Of a stretch of DNA of 64,000 nt, positions 50,614 to 59,517 are shown in pieces. This DNA comes from Acholeplasma hippikon (GTDB taxonomy: Bacteria; Bacillota_I; Bacilli_A; Acholeplasmatales; Acholeplasmataceae): NCBI RefSeq assembly GCF_900660755.1, contig NZ_LR215050.1:124001-188000 (forward strand). Direction: 5' to 3'. The notes under the pieces were generated by a model. It saw only the letters and a list, made by a program, of their open reading frames with translations. It was not told where the DNA came from and did not search any database. Position numbers and translations under genes: made by a program. Within the stretch, counting starts at the first letter, position 1; each line of letters opens with the position of its first letter.

Positions 50614-51792
50614 ATGGCTGCATTAATTGAGTTAAAAGACGTTACAAAAGAATATAATGGTCAAGTAGTATTAAGAGGAATCGACTTAGAAATTAAGAGT
50701 AATGAGTTCGTTACCTTTCTAGGACCATCTGGTTGTGGTAAGACAACAACCCTAAGAATTATTGGTGGTTTTATTGAACCAACCGGCGGAGAAGTGTTAT
50801 TTGATGGCGTAGATATTCTACAATTACCAGCATATAAACGTCCAACCAACACAGTCTTCCAACGTTATGCTTTATTCCCACATTTAAACGTGTTTGAAAA
50901 CGTTGCTTTTGGTTTACGTGTAAAAGATAGAAACGAAGCTAAAAAAGAAGAAATCAAAGCATTAAGAAAAGAATTAAAAGAAAAATTAAAAACTAACAAG
51001 AACAAAGTTACATTAATTAAAGAATATACAGATAAGATTCAAGCCATTAGAAAATCATTTGTTTCTAAACGTGACTTTGAAGAAGTCATTAAAGAAAAAG
51101 TATCTAAATATTTAAAAATGGTTAACCTTGAAGGATATGAAGATAGAAGTGTCTTAAAACTTTCAGGTGGACAACAACAACGTGTTGCAATTGCACGTGC
51201 CTTAATTAATGAACCTAAAGTGTTACTACTGGATGAACCACTTGCAGCGCTTGACTTAAAATTACGTCAAGAAATGCAATATGAATTAAAAGAAATTCAA
51301 AGAAATGCTGGAATTACATTCATCTTTGTTACACATGATCAAGAAGAAGCATTAACAATGTCAGATAAGATTGTTGTTATGAATAAAGGTGAAATTCAAC
51401 AAGTTGGTACACCAATTGATATTTACAATGAACCAATCAATAAGTTTGTTGCAACCTTTATTGGTGAATCAAATATTATTCCAGGTATTATGAAACAAGA
51501 CTTCTTGGTTCATTTTGATGGAAAAGATTTTGAATGTGTTGATAAAGGATTTGACGTTAATCAAGAAGTTGATATCGTTATTCGTCCTGAAGATTTAGAT
51601 ATTGTTGAACGAGGAACTGGAAAAATTTCTGGTGTTGTCGATTCAGTTGTATTTAAGGGTGTTCATTTTGAAATTGATGTAAAAACTGAAGAAAGAATCT
51701 ATACAGTTCATACAACAGACTTCAAACCTGAAGGTATGGAAGTGGACTTAGATTGGTGGCCAGAAGACATCCACGTGATGGAGGTTTGGTAA
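50614..51792 (+). CDS. potA: Spermidine/putrescine ABC transporter, ATP-binding protein
   Basis: 392-residue ATPase of the polyamine importer. Walker [11 protein letters not shown] (about 37), Q-loop [20 protein letters not shown] (about 84), signature [14 protein letters not shown] (about 185), Walker [12 protein letters not shown] (about 207) and C-terminal TOBE domain. Between Q-loop and signature there is a Lys/Glu-rich insertion of about 55 residues (about 108-165); I recall insertions at this place in mycoplasma PotA proteins. AAAGGA ribosome site. Its TAA overlaps the potB ATG by one base. Confidence 0.95.
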   Translation: MAALIELKDVTKEYNGQVVLRGIDLEIKSNEFVTFLGPSGCGKTTTLRIIGGFIEPTGGEVLFDGVDILQLPAYKRPTNTVFQRYALFPHLNVFENVAFGLRVKDRNEAKKEEIKALRKELKEKLKTNKNKVTLIKEYTDKIQAIRKSFVSKRDFEEVIKEKVSKYLKMVNLEGYEDRSVLKLSGGQQQRVAIARALINEPKVLLLDEPLAALDLKLRQEMQYELKEIQRNAGITFIFVTHDQEEALTMSDKIVVMNKGEIQQVGTPIDIYNEPINKFVATFIGESNIIPGIMKQDFLVHFDGKDFECVDKGFDVNQEVDIVIRPEDLDIVERGTGKISGVVDSVVFKGVHFEIDVKTEERIYTVHTTDFKPEGMEVDLDWWPEDIHVMEVW

Positions 51793-52664
51793 TGGACAAC
51801 ACTTTAAAAACACAAAATGTGAAAAAGAAAAAAATTTCTTTTAACTCATTTTTAGGTATTCCATATTACTTAGTATTAGCGATACTTGTTATCTTACCTT
51901 TATTTATTATGTTACTTTATGCATTTACAAGTAACAATTCATCAATCTTTAATATTCAATTTACATTAAACAACTTTATTAAATTTTTTAGTACCAGAGA
52001 TTATGTTGGTATTATGTTTGAATCAATTTGGTTAGCAATCCGTTCAACATTCATATGTTTACTTATTTGTTACCCATTAGCTTACTTTATTTCCAAATTA
52101 CCAAAAAGAACACAAACAATCTTGGTGTTATTATTCACTTCAACGATGTGGATTAACTCATTAATTTTGATGCATTCACTTAAAAACGTATTTTTAATCG
52201 CAGCATCGTTTGTGGTTGGTGGAAATGCAGAATATAGTCAGTTAACTATTTTCTTAGGACATGATTATTCAATTATTATTGGGACAATCTTCCTATATAT
52301 GCCTTACATGTTCTTACCAATTTATACACAAATGACCAAAATTGATAAAAATTTATTAGAAGGAGCGGCTGACTTAGGAGCAAATAAGTTCCAAACATTA
52401 GTTAGAGTTGTCTTCCCATTAACCTTATCAAGTGTCATTTCAAGTTGTTTAGTTGTCTTATTACCAGCAACAACCACACTGGTTGTATCAGAAATCATGG
52501 GGAATGGACAACGCCCATTAATTGGTAACTTAATTGAAAGACAAACTGGTTCACGTTTTGGTGAAATGGCAGCATACTCAATTATTCTTGCGGTTGCCAT
52601 GCTTATTATTGTTGCAATTCTTAAGTCAATGGATAGATATGAGGAGGTGCTTTCTAATGAATAA
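51792..52664 (+). CDS. potB: Spermidine/putrescine ABC transporter, permease PotB
   Basis: 290 residues, six membrane helices, with the permease EAA-type loop LEGAADLGANKFQTLVRVVFPLT (about 190-212) that contacts PotA. ATG 51792 overlaps the potA stop as TAATG and has GGAGG (51780-51784) upstream. Ends overlapping potC by 8 bp. Confidence 0.95.
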   Translation: MDNTLKTQNVKKKKISFNSFLGIPYYLVLAILVILPLFIMLLYAFTSNNSSIFNIQFTLNNFIKFFSTRDYVGIMFESIWLAIRSTFICLLICYPLAYFISKLPKRTQTILVLLFTSTMWINSLILMHSLKNVFLIAASFVVGGNAEYSQLTIFLGHDYSIIIGTIFLYMPYMFLPIYTQMTKIDKNLLEGAADLGANKFQTLVRVVFPLTLSSVISSCLVVLLPATTTLVVSEIMGNGQRPLIGNLIERQTGSRFGEMAAYSIILAVAMLIIVAILKSMDRYEEVLSNE

Positions 52665-53442
52665 AAAAGTACCTATCTGGCAATATGTATTTATTGGATT
52701 AATCTTAGCATTCGTTTATGTGCCATTAATTGTGATGGTTGTATTCTCGTTCAATCAGTTACAAAGCCAAACTGTTTTTCAAGGTTTCACATTCAAATGG
52801 TATCGTGAAATCTTTGTGAATAGAGAATTATCAAAAGCATTAAGAAATACAGTAATTGTTTCATTTACAGCAATGGTCGTTTCAACTATTCTTGCAACAC
52901 TTGCAGCAATTGCGGTAAGTAAACAAAAGAAGGTCTTTAGAGAAATTGTCTTAAATGCGAATAACATTCCTATTTTAAGCCCAGACATCTTAACGGCCGT
53001 GGCGTTCTTACTATTCTTAATTGCGATTAATGTAGAACCAAATTTAGGAACGATGGTACTTGCACACGTGACAATCTGTACACCTTATGCATTTGTAACT
53101 ATTTATCCGAAAGTTAGATCATTAGATCCTAATATCATTGAAGCTTCAGCTGATTTAGGAGCTAACCCATTAAAGACACTAACGAAAGTTATCATCCCAC
53201 AACTACGAGGTTCAATTATTGCTGGGGCTGCGATAGCGTTCACCATGTCATTTGATGATTTCATTGTTTCACAATTATCATCAGGTGGCGTTCAAAACAT
53301 TTCTATGTACCTATATGGTCTAAAGAAAGGTATTGAGCCAAGTGTCAATGCGTTATCAACGATTATCATTGCGGTTATTGGCATTAAAATTGTTTATGAT
53401 TTAATAAAATCAAGAAGAGAGAAGACAGGAGAAGAAGATTAA
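52657..53442 (+). CDS. potC: Spermidine/putrescine ABC transporter, permease PotC
   Basis: 261 residues, six membrane helices, EAA-type loop IIEASADLGANPLKTLTKVIIPQL (about 166-189). ATG 52657 has GAGGAGGTG (52641-52649) upstream; longer readings would lie inside potB. The stop overlaps the potD start (TAATG). Confidence 0.95.
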   Translation: MNKKVPIWQYVFIGLILAFVYVPLIVMVVFSFNQLQSQTVFQGFTFKWYREIFVNRELSKALRNTVIVSFTAMVVSTILATLAAIAVSKQKKVFREIVLNANNIPILSPDILTAVAFLLFLIAINVEPNLGTMVLAHVTICTPYAFVTIYPKVRSLDPNIIEASADLGANPLKTLTKVIIPQLRGSIIAGAAIAFTMSFDDFIVSQLSSGGVQNISMYLYGLKKGIEPSVNALSTIIIAVIGIKIVYDLIKSRREKTGEED

Positions 53443-54512
53443 TGAAAAAAATATTAGTAGCAATGTTATTAGTTTTATCTACACTTGTTTTAACAGCATG
53501 TGGAGGAAATAAATTAGTTATCTACTTACCAAACGAGTATATCGCTGATGGGATTGTAGAAGCATTTGAAAAGGAAACTGGTATCAAAGTTGATATTAGA
53601 ACTTTCGATTCAAATGAAATTGCTTTAACACAAGCAAGAATCAATAAATACGATTTAATCATCCCTTCAGATTATGCAATTGAAGAATTTGCAGCAGAAG
53701 GTTTAATTCAAGAATTAGATTGGTCAAAAATTGAATTTGATCAAGCGTTATTCTCAACAAGTTTAAAAAATATTTTAGAACAAATGGATGAAGAAGGATT
53801 TGACTTCTTAAAGTATTCAATGCCTTACTATTGGGGAACATTTGGATTCTTATATAAGAATGAAAAATTCACTAAAGAAGAAGTTGAAACAGCTGGTTGG
53901 AGCATGTTCCAAAATCAATCAATTACTAAGATGATTTATGATTCTCCAAGAGATGCATTCATGACTGCATTATATTCATTAAATCCAGTAGTTAAAATGG
54001 CAGATGCAACAGAACAAGATGTTGTAAGAGCTAAAGACTGGTTAATTGCTGCAAAAGGCGCTAATACTGTATTAAAATCAGATGAAATCTTAGATGAAGC
54101 ATCTGGTGGAAGCATGCCTTATGATATCGCAATGGTTTATTCAGGAGATGCTGTTTACTTATTACAAGAAACTGAAGGGTATTCATTTGCGATTCCAGAA
54201 AACACAAACGTATTTATTGATGGATTTGTGATTCCATCAAATGCTAGAAATGTTGATTGGGCTTACGAGTTTATCAACTTCATGTCAACATACGATGTGA
54301 TGTTAGAAAACACTTCTTGGATTGGTTATTCACCAGTTAGACAAGATGTATTAGAAGCATTATTAGCAGATGAAGAATTCACATATGATGAAAGAATCGA
54401 GTATGCATTTGATATTGATGTTACTGCATTTAATTATGAATTCTATCGCTTTAATAACGACTTAAAGAAATGGATCGATGATAACTACGATCTATTCACA
54501 TTTGCTAAATAA
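53442..54512 (+). CDS. potD: Spermidine/putrescine-binding lipoprotein PotD
   Basis: 356 residues. Signal peptide with lipobox LTAC and lipidated Cys20, so the binding protein is anchored on the outer face of the membrane. Periplasmic-binding-protein fold: LVIYLPNEYI at the head, YDLIIPSDYAIEEFAAEGLIQELDWSKI (about 66-93), PYYWGTFGFLYKNEKF (about 128). Delivers polyamine to PotBC. Last gene of potABCD. Confidence 0.95.
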   Translation: MKKILVAMLLVLSTLVLTACGGNKLVIYLPNEYIADGIVEAFEKETGIKVDIRTFDSNEIALTQARINKYDLIIPSDYAIEEFAAEGLIQELDWSKIEFDQALFSTSLKNILEQMDEEGFDFLKYSMPYYWGTFGFLYKNEKFTKEEVETAGWSMFQNQSITKMIYDSPRDAFMTALYSLNPVVKMADATEQDVVRAKDWLIAAKGANTVLKSDEILDEASGGSMPYDIAMVYSGDAVYLLQETEGYSFAIPENTNVFIDGFVIPSNARNVDWAYEFINFMSTYDVMLENTSWIGYSPVRQDVLEALLADEEFTYDERIEYAFDIDVTAFNYEFYRFNNDLKKWIDDNYDLFTFAK

Positions 54513-54526
54513 ATCGTATTTTATGT

Positions 54527-54558
54527 AAAAGGACCTAATTTTTGGGTCCTTTATTTTT
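54527..54558 (+). terminator. Terminator of potABCD
   Basis: AAAGGACC (54528-54535) and GGTCCTTT (54545-54552), 9-nt loop, T-rich tail. Confidence 0.9.
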
Positions 54559-54599
54559 ATATAATAAAAAAAGTGATATAATACTAGCGAGGTAATTTT

Positions 54600-54980
54600 A
54601 TGACAAATGCACTATTAGAAAAATATACAAAATTAATGGAACTTTTATATCAGTTTGAAATTTTACAATCATTCCAATTCGTAGATTTTGAAAAAGCTGA
54701 TAGCGAGTTAAAAACAAAGATGACTGAAATTTTAAATAATATTTCAATAATCGATGATTTAATCTCATCAAATCTAACAAATTATACAATCGATCGATTA
54801 AATCGTGTTGACTTATCAATTATTAGAATGTCAGTATTTGAATTAATGAAAAAGGAACTACCAGCTGAGGTTGTAATTAACTTAGCAGTTGAATTATCTA
54901 AAATTTATACAGATTTAGATGATGAAAAACAACATAAGTTTACCAATAAGCTATTAGATACAATTTATAAAAATCTATAA
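54600..54980 (+). CDS. nusB: Transcription antitermination factor NusB
   Basis: 126 residues, all-helical RNA-binding factor needed for rRNA antitermination. The C-terminal family pattern is clear: RLNRVDLSIIRMSVFELM (about 62-79), LPAEVVINLAVELSKIYTD (about 84-102) and KFTNKLLDTIYKNL at the end. The N-terminal R-x-x-A-x-Q motif is poorly kept. First gene of the conserved nusB-xseA-xseB-tlyA-recN order; TATAAT at 54577-54582 is the likely -10, with GAGG just before the start. Confidence 0.9.
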   Translation: MTNALLEKYTKLMELLYQFEILQSFQFVDFEKADSELKTKMTEILNNISIIDDLISSNLTNYTIDRLNRVDLSIIRMSVFELMKKELPAEVVINLAVELSKIYTDLDDEKQHKFTNKLLDTIYKNL

Positions 54981-54992
54981 AAGTAGGTTAAT

Positions 54993-56327
54993 ATGCAACA
55001 ACAATACTTAACTGTTACTGCACTAACTACATATTTAAAAGTTAAATTAGAAAATGATCCCCATTTAAAGAAGATTCTTCTTAAAGGGGAAATTTCTAAT
55101 TTTAAGCGTCATTCTTCAGGGCATTTATATTTTTCATTAAAAGATGAGAAAGCTCAGATATCTGCAATGATGTTTTCGACTTACACAAAAAATTTATCCT
55201 TTGAACCAAAAGATGGAGATAAAGTTTTGGTTGAAGGATATATTTCGTTATACGAGGCAAGAGGGACTTATTCTTTAAGTATTTATTCACTTACCCTTGA
55301 TGGTATTGGTGAGTTATACATGAAGTATGAAAAACTTAAGAAAGACTTTGAAGCACTAGGTTATTTTGATCAAGTACATAAAAAGCCAATTCCTAAGTAC
55401 CCTAAAGCAATTGGGGTCATTACATCACCTACAGGAGCAGTCATTCAAGATATTAAAACAACTGTTGAACGTCGTTACTTACTAACAAAAATTATTTTAT
55501 ACCCAGCACTTGTTCAAGGTGAAGGTTCAAAAGAAGATTTAGTTAAGAAAATTAAACGTGCCAACTTAGATAATGAGGTTGATGTGATTATCCTTGGTCG
55601 TGGTGGTGGTTCCATTGAAGATTTATGGAGTTTTAATGAACCAGAAGTTGTAATGGCAATTTTCGAATCAAAAATTCCAATTATTACTGCTATTGGGCAT
55701 GAAACGGATACGACATTATCTGATTATGTTGGTGACCTAAGAGCACCAACGCCAACAGCTGCTGCGGAATTAACAACACCAAATGTTACAGATTTATTAA
55801 ATGAAATAAAAGAAAAAAGAAGACTTTTAAACTACTATATGAATGAGGAGTTAAAAAACTTACGCCAAAAACTCCTACATCTAGATGAACGTCTTTCAAT
55901 TTCAAGTCCAAAATCAAAAATTGAGCAATTAACTGATAAAGCTAATCAGTTAACTACAAACTTACACAGAAACTTTAGTCATAAATTAAACGAACTAACC
56001 TACATAGTAACAATTCTTTCCAAGCGTTTATTAAATCCTAGTGAGAAACTACTTAATTTTAAAGATAGGTTAAATCATTTAAGTATTCAGATGGACCAAC
56101 TTTATAAAAATCAAATTATGAAAAAAACATATGAACTGCAAAGACAAACTGAAAAGTTAAAATCAGTTAATCCTTTAGCAATTATGGAACGTGGTTTCGG
56201 TTTAGTAACAAAAGAAAATAAAGTGTTAACGAGTGTTAAAGATATTAGGGTTGATGATTTCATTGACATTGAGTTAAAAGATGGAAAAGTAAGTACGAAA
56301 GTAATAAATAAAGAGGTAAAATCATGA
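54993..56327 (+). CDS. xseA: Exodeoxyribonuclease VII large subunit
   Basis: 444 residues. N-terminal OB fold (LKGEISNFKRHSSGHLYFSLKDE, about 29-51), catalytic core with IGVITSPTGAVIQDI (about 135) and GRGGGSIEDLWSFNEP (about 199-214), then GHETDTTLSDYVGDLRAPTPTAAAEL (about 232-257) and a coiled-coil C-terminus. Degrades single-stranded DNA together with XseB. ATGA overlap with xseB. Confidence 0.97.
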   Translation: MQQQYLTVTALTTYLKVKLENDPHLKKILLKGEISNFKRHSSGHLYFSLKDEKAQISAMMFSTYTKNLSFEPKDGDKVLVEGYISLYEARGTYSLSIYSLTLDGIGELYMKYEKLKKDFEALGYFDQVHKKPIPKYPKAIGVITSPTGAVIQDIKTTVERRYLLTKIILYPALVQGEGSKEDLVKKIKRANLDNEVDVIILGRGGGSIEDLWSFNEPEVVMAIFESKIPIITAIGHETDTTLSDYVGDLRAPTPTAAAELTTPNVTDLLNEIKEKRRLLNYYMNEELKNLRQKLLHLDERLSISSPKSKIEQLTDKANQLTTNLHRNFSHKLNELTYIVTILSKRLLNPSEKLLNFKDRLNHLSIQMDQLYKNQIMKKTYELQRQTEKLKSVNPLAIMERGFGLVTKENKVLTSVKDIRVDDFIDIELKDGKVSTKVINKEVKS

Positions 56328-56509
56328 GCGAAAAATTAAACTTTGAAGAAGTAATGAAAAAACTAGAAAGTGTTGTTAAAACATTAGAAAGTAAAGATAT
56401 CTCATTAGAAGAATCTGTAAACAAATATAAAGAAGGTTTAGAATTATCTAAATCACTTTATGAAATGATTAAAGATGCTGAAAAATTAATTGTAGAAGTT
56501 AAAGAATGA
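56324..56509 (+). CDS. xseB: Exodeoxyribonuclease VII small subunit
   Basis: 61 residues, two-helix protein with LNFEEVMKKLESVVKTLESKDISLEESVNKYKEG-type pattern (residues 4-37, the FEE and LEES motifs of the family). Binds XseA. Overlaps xseA and tlyA by 4 bp each. Confidence 0.95.
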   Translation: MSEKLNFEEVMKKLESVVKTLESKDISLEESVNKYKEGLELSKSLYEMIKDAEKLIVEVKE

Positions 56510-57210
56510 GATTAGATGTTTTTTTAGCAGAAAACTATAGTGAGTATACACGTTCTAAAATATCTGACTTAATTAAAAGAGGTTTTGTCACAGTGAATGA
56601 TAAAACAGTTACAAAACCAGGTTATGAAGTCATAGGAACGGAAGATGTCAAAATAGTTAAAGAAGATATTTATGCATCTCGAGCAGGTGAAAAACTAGCC
56701 CATGCAATAGAAATTTTTTCTTTAAATTTTAAAGATTTAACGGTTATTGATGTAGGGGCATCAACAGGTGGGTTTACCGATGTTTCTCTTAAAAATGGAG
56801 CTAAACACGTCTTTGCCTATGATGTTGGAACGATGCAACTCTTAGAACGTTTAAAAAACGATGAGAGAGTAACTAGTTTAGAAAATACGAATATTTTAGA
56901 TGTTATGGTGCCTGAAAATGATATTTGTGTTATTGATGTATCTTTCACATCAGTTTTACCAATTTTAGATCATTTAAAAGAACAAACGAATGAAATTGTC
57001 TTTTTATTAAAACCTCAATTTGAAGCAACTAAAGATGCGTTAAATAAAAAAGGTGTTTTAAAAGATCAAAAAGTATTAAGTCGAATCATTGAAAAAACAA
57101 CAAAGTTTATTACCACAATTGGTTATGAAGTCAAAGGATTTACGAAATCTCCAATTAAAGGTAAAGAAGGTAATGAAGAGTTTTTATTCTATATACGTAG
57201 GAGAATGTAG
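56506..57210 (+). CDS. tlyA: TlyA-family rRNA 2'-O-methyltransferase (S4 plus FtsJ-like)
   Basis: 234 residues. Residues 1-60 form an S4 RNA-binding domain (RLDVFLAENYSEYTRSKISDLIKRG), followed by an FtsJ-type methyltransferase with SAM motif DVGASTGGFTDVSLKNGA from Asp82, CVIDVSFTS (about 145) and LLKPQFEA (about 167). The K-D-K-E set of ribose methyltransferases appears present. Often annotated as hemolysin A, but an rRNA methyltransferase role is better supported for the family. Between xseB and recN, as in Bacillus-type genomes. Confidence 0.92.
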   Translation: MRLDVFLAENYSEYTRSKISDLIKRGFVTVNDKTVTKPGYEVIGTEDVKIVKEDIYASRAGEKLAHAIEIFSLNFKDLTVIDVGASTGGFTDVSLKNGAKHVFAYDVGTMQLLERLKNDERVTSLENTNILDVMVPENDICVIDVSFTSVLPILDHLKEQTNEIVFLLKPQFEATKDALNKKGVLKDQKVLSRIIEKTTKFITTIGYEVKGFTKSPIKGKEGNEEFLFYIRRRM

Positions 57211-58860
57211 ATGCTTAAACATTTAGATGTTAAAAATTTTGCATTAATTGATGATTTAGAAATTGATTTTCATGATGGCCTAACTGCCCTAACTGGAGAA
57301 ACAGGCTCTGGTAAATCAATTTTATTAGAATCACTTTCTTTATTATTCGGTAAACGTTCTGATGCGGAATATATTAGACATGGGGCTTCAAAAGCACTTG
57401 TTACGGGGAACTTTATCTTAAATGACGAACAACAAAAATCACTTGATTTGCCGCGTGAAATAACACTTTCTCGTGAAATTGATGCAACAGGACGTCATTT
57501 AATTAAAATTAATCATGAGACATCTACATTACAACGCTTAAAGCAAATTGCTAATAAAATTGGTTTAATTCATGGTCAAAATGACACCCATATGTTAATG
57601 GACAAGGCGAGTTATGTTGACTTTGTCGATCAATTAGATAAATCAAGGACACAAAACTTATTAAATAATTATTTATTAAAAAGAAGTACGTATCATGAGT
57701 TAAATAAGCATTACGAATCTTTAAAAAGTAAAAAGAAAGAGACTTTAGAAAGAGTTGATTTCTTAACTTATCAAGTTAAAGAATTAGATGCTTTATCTTT
57801 AAAGACGAATGAATTAGAAGAACTTCAGGAACAAGTTTCGAAATTAAAAAACTTTGACCGTATTCAACAGGCATTAAAAGAAACTGTTGAACTTCTTAAT
57901 GGTCCAAGTTTTGCGTTAGATAATTTATATGATGGGTTTAAAAACTTACAAAAGATTTCAAGTTTTGATAAATCATATGAAGTTGAAGCTAAAGTCTTAG
58001 AAGATAGTTACTATAATTTAGAAGATTCAATCAAAAATATAGAAAATCTATTTAAGTCATTAGATTTTGATGAAGAATCCTTCAATCTTAAACAACAAAG
58101 AATCTTTGAACTCAATAAGATTGAAACAAAGTATGGTAAGTCTATTAATGACTTAGTTATCTATTTAGCTCAAATTAAAGAAGAATTAGCTTTATCAACA
58201 GATTATGATGGGTATTTAAAAGACCAAGAAATTAAGTTAAAAAAAGCTTATGAAGATGCATTAAAAGAAGGTCTAGTCTTAAGAAAGTATCGAATGGAAC
58301 TTGCTAAAAAATTAGAAAAAGAATTAACGGAAAGTCTACATCAATTAGACTTAACGAAAGCAAAATTTGAAATTCAATTTGAAACATTAAAAGACAATCA
58401 AGCATTAGAAGAAAATGGCATTGATTCACTTGAATTTATGATCAGTTTAAATGAAGGTGAACCATTAAAACCACTTGCAAAAGTTGCATCTGGCGGTGAA
58501 AAAGCTAGATTCATGTTCTCACTTAAATCAATTTTTGCTAGAAACTCAAAATTAAGTATGCTTGTCTTTGATGAAATTGATATCGGAATTAGTGGTAAAA
58601 CTGCATCGAAAGTTGCAACTAAAATGAAAGAACTTTCAAAGGATATTCAAACGCTAACGATTACGCATTTACCACAAGTAGCAGCTAAGGCTGATCACCA
58701 TTATGCAATCTATAAAGAAAAGAAAGATGGCAGAATTCAAACATTTATTGATATTTTAGATAAAGAAAAGCGTATTTTAGCAATTGCAAGTATGTTATCT
58801 GATGAATCAATCTCACCGTTTGCTATTGAGCAAGCCAAAGCTTTATTAAATCAAAACTAA
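57211..58860 (+). CDS. recN: DNA repair protein RecN
   Basis: 549-residue SMC-like ATPase in double-strand break repair. N-terminal Walker A GETGSGKSILLESL (about 28-41), LIHGQNDTHMLMD (about 118) of the RecN type, long coiled-coil arms (about 150-380), then signature VASGGEKARFMFSLK (about 426-440), Walker B LVFDEIDIGISGKTASKV (about 451-468) and the TITHLPQVAAKADHH motif (about 483). Starts one base after the tlyA stop. Last gene of the operon. Confidence 0.96.
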   Translation: MLKHLDVKNFALIDDLEIDFHDGLTALTGETGSGKSILLESLSLLFGKRSDAEYIRHGASKALVTGNFILNDEQQKSLDLPREITLSREIDATGRHLIKINHETSTLQRLKQIANKIGLIHGQNDTHMLMDKASYVDFVDQLDKSRTQNLLNNYLLKRSTYHELNKHYESLKSKKKETLERVDFLTYQVKELDALSLKTNELEELQEQVSKLKNFDRIQQALKETVELLNGPSFALDNLYDGFKNLQKISSFDKSYEVEAKVLEDSYYNLEDSIKNIENLFKSLDFDEESFNLKQQRIFELNKIETKYGKSINDLVIYLAQIKEELALSTDYDGYLKDQEIKLKKAYEDALKEGLVLRKYRMELAKKLEKELTESLHQLDLTKAKFEIQFETLKDNQALEENGIDSLEFMISLNEGEPLKPLAKVASGGEKARFMFSLKSIFARNSKLSMLVFDEIDIGISGKTASKVATKMKELSKDIQTLTITHLPQVAAKADHHYAIYKEKKDGRIQTFIDILDKEKRILAIASMLSDESISPFAIEQAKALLNQN

Positions 58861-58886
58861 AAAAAGGTGCGTGTGCACCTTTTAAT
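58861..58886 (+). terminator. Terminator after recN
   Basis: AAAAAGGTGC (58861-58870), loop GTGT, GCACCTTTTA (58875-58884). Confidence 0.88.
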
Positions 58887-58927
58887 TTTGTGAAAAATGT
58901 GAAAATGCATTTCTGAAAGTCTTTCAT

Positions 58928-58955
58928 TTGACTTTTCATACTAACATGATAGAAT
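58928..58955 (+). promoter_or_regulatory. Promoter of the small-peptide transcript
   Basis: -35 TTGACT (58928-58933), 16-bp spacer, -10 TAGAAT (58950-58955). Gives a leader of about 130 nt before the ATG at 59094. Confidence 0.65.
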
Positions 58956-58978
58956 AAGTGTACAAGAAACAGAAACGT

Positions 58979-59086
58979 ATAGCTAATTCGGGATAGTTAT
59001 ATACAAAACGGATACTTGCAAATAAGGTCTTTAGAAGACCTCCTTTTCCATCTTTATATGGATAAAAATTATAAAGTAAGGGAGGT
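58979..59086 (+). ncRNA. Structured leader with alternative ribosome-site pairing
   Basis: Hairpin 1: TATAGCTA/TAGTTATA around 58979-58999 with loop ATTCGGGA. Hairpin 2: AGGTCTT (59025-59031) and AAGACCT (59035-59041) with loop TAG. The 3' arm of hairpin 2 is shared with ACCTCCTTT (59038-59046), which can instead pair with AAGGGAGGT (59078-59086), the ribosome site of the peptide, enclosing a small TCCAT/ATGGA hairpin. The two pairings exclude each other, so the leader can in principle expose or hide the ribosome site. No known class recognised. Confidence 0.55.
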
Positions 59087-59093
59087 GTATGAG

Positions 59094-59177
59094 ATGGAAA
59101 AAAAGAAAAAGGCAAGTTTTTTAAGTAGACTAGGTGAATTATTTCTAGCAGTGTTCTTACAAAACGAAAGGAATTAA
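59094..59177 (+). CDS. 27-residue basic amphipathic peptide
   Basis: Small ORF: four Lys after the start (MEKKKKASF), then LSRLGELFLAVFLQ, which can form an amphipathic or short membrane helix, ending NERN. Near-perfect ribosome site GGGAGGTG (59080-59087) 6 bp before the ATG. It lies on a short transcript with its own promoter, leader and terminator, which argues that it is expressed. No family recognised; leader peptide, toxin-like or membrane-associated peptide are all possible. Confidence 0.55.
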   Translation: MEKKKKASFLSRLGELFLAVFLQNERN

Positions 59178-59206
59178 GTTAAATGCTAAACTTAATAGAT
59201 AAATAA

Positions 59207-59246
59207 AAATGAACTTTGAGTTGCTACCTAAAGTTCATTTTTATTT
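59207..59246 (+). terminator. Terminator between convergent small genes, probably bidirectional
   Basis: AAAATGAACTTT (about 59207-59218) pairs with AAAGTTCATTTT (about 59230-59241), 11-nt loop, T run to the right and A run to the left. Confidence 0.88.
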
Positions 59247-59267
59247 TTTTATTAACTTAAATTTCGA

Positions 59268-59444
59268 TTATCCAAAATATTCGATGAGAGCAAATACTGT
59301 ACTTATTAATACAGTTGCAACTGTTCCGAAGATGATAACTCCGATGACAATCTTACCCCATAATGTTTCACTTGGATCTTTAAAAACGATTGGTTTGCTT
59401 TTTCTTGATTCTAAAACTTCTTGTTTTAATTTTTTCTTTGCCAT
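59268..59444 (-). CDS. Small single-pass membrane protein, 58 residues
   Basis: Reads on the minus strand from ATG (complement of 59442-59444) to TAA (complement of 59268-59270). Lys-rich head MAKKKLKQEVLESRKSKP, then one membrane helix KIVIGVIIFGTVATVLISTV (about 31-50), short tail. A GGAGTG ribosome site lies upstream of it (complement of about 59451-59456). Not recognised; such proteins can be accessory subunits. Divergent from dinB and convergent with the 27-residue peptide gene. The plus-strand frame over the same bases looks unlike protein. Confidence 0.7.
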   Translation of the reverse strand: MAKKKLKQEVLESRKSKPIVFKDPSETLWGKIVIGVIIFGTVATVLISTVFALIEYFG

Positions 59445-59517
59445 ATTAATTCACTCCAAATGTTTATTTACTAAAGATATTATACTATATAATATTAATT
59501 AAAGGAAGAAAATAATT

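Noticed and set aside
59209-59502. Plus-strand 97-residue frame
   Set aside because: It covers the terminator hairpin, has no ribosome site and odd composition, and is explained by the 58-residue minus-strand gene.
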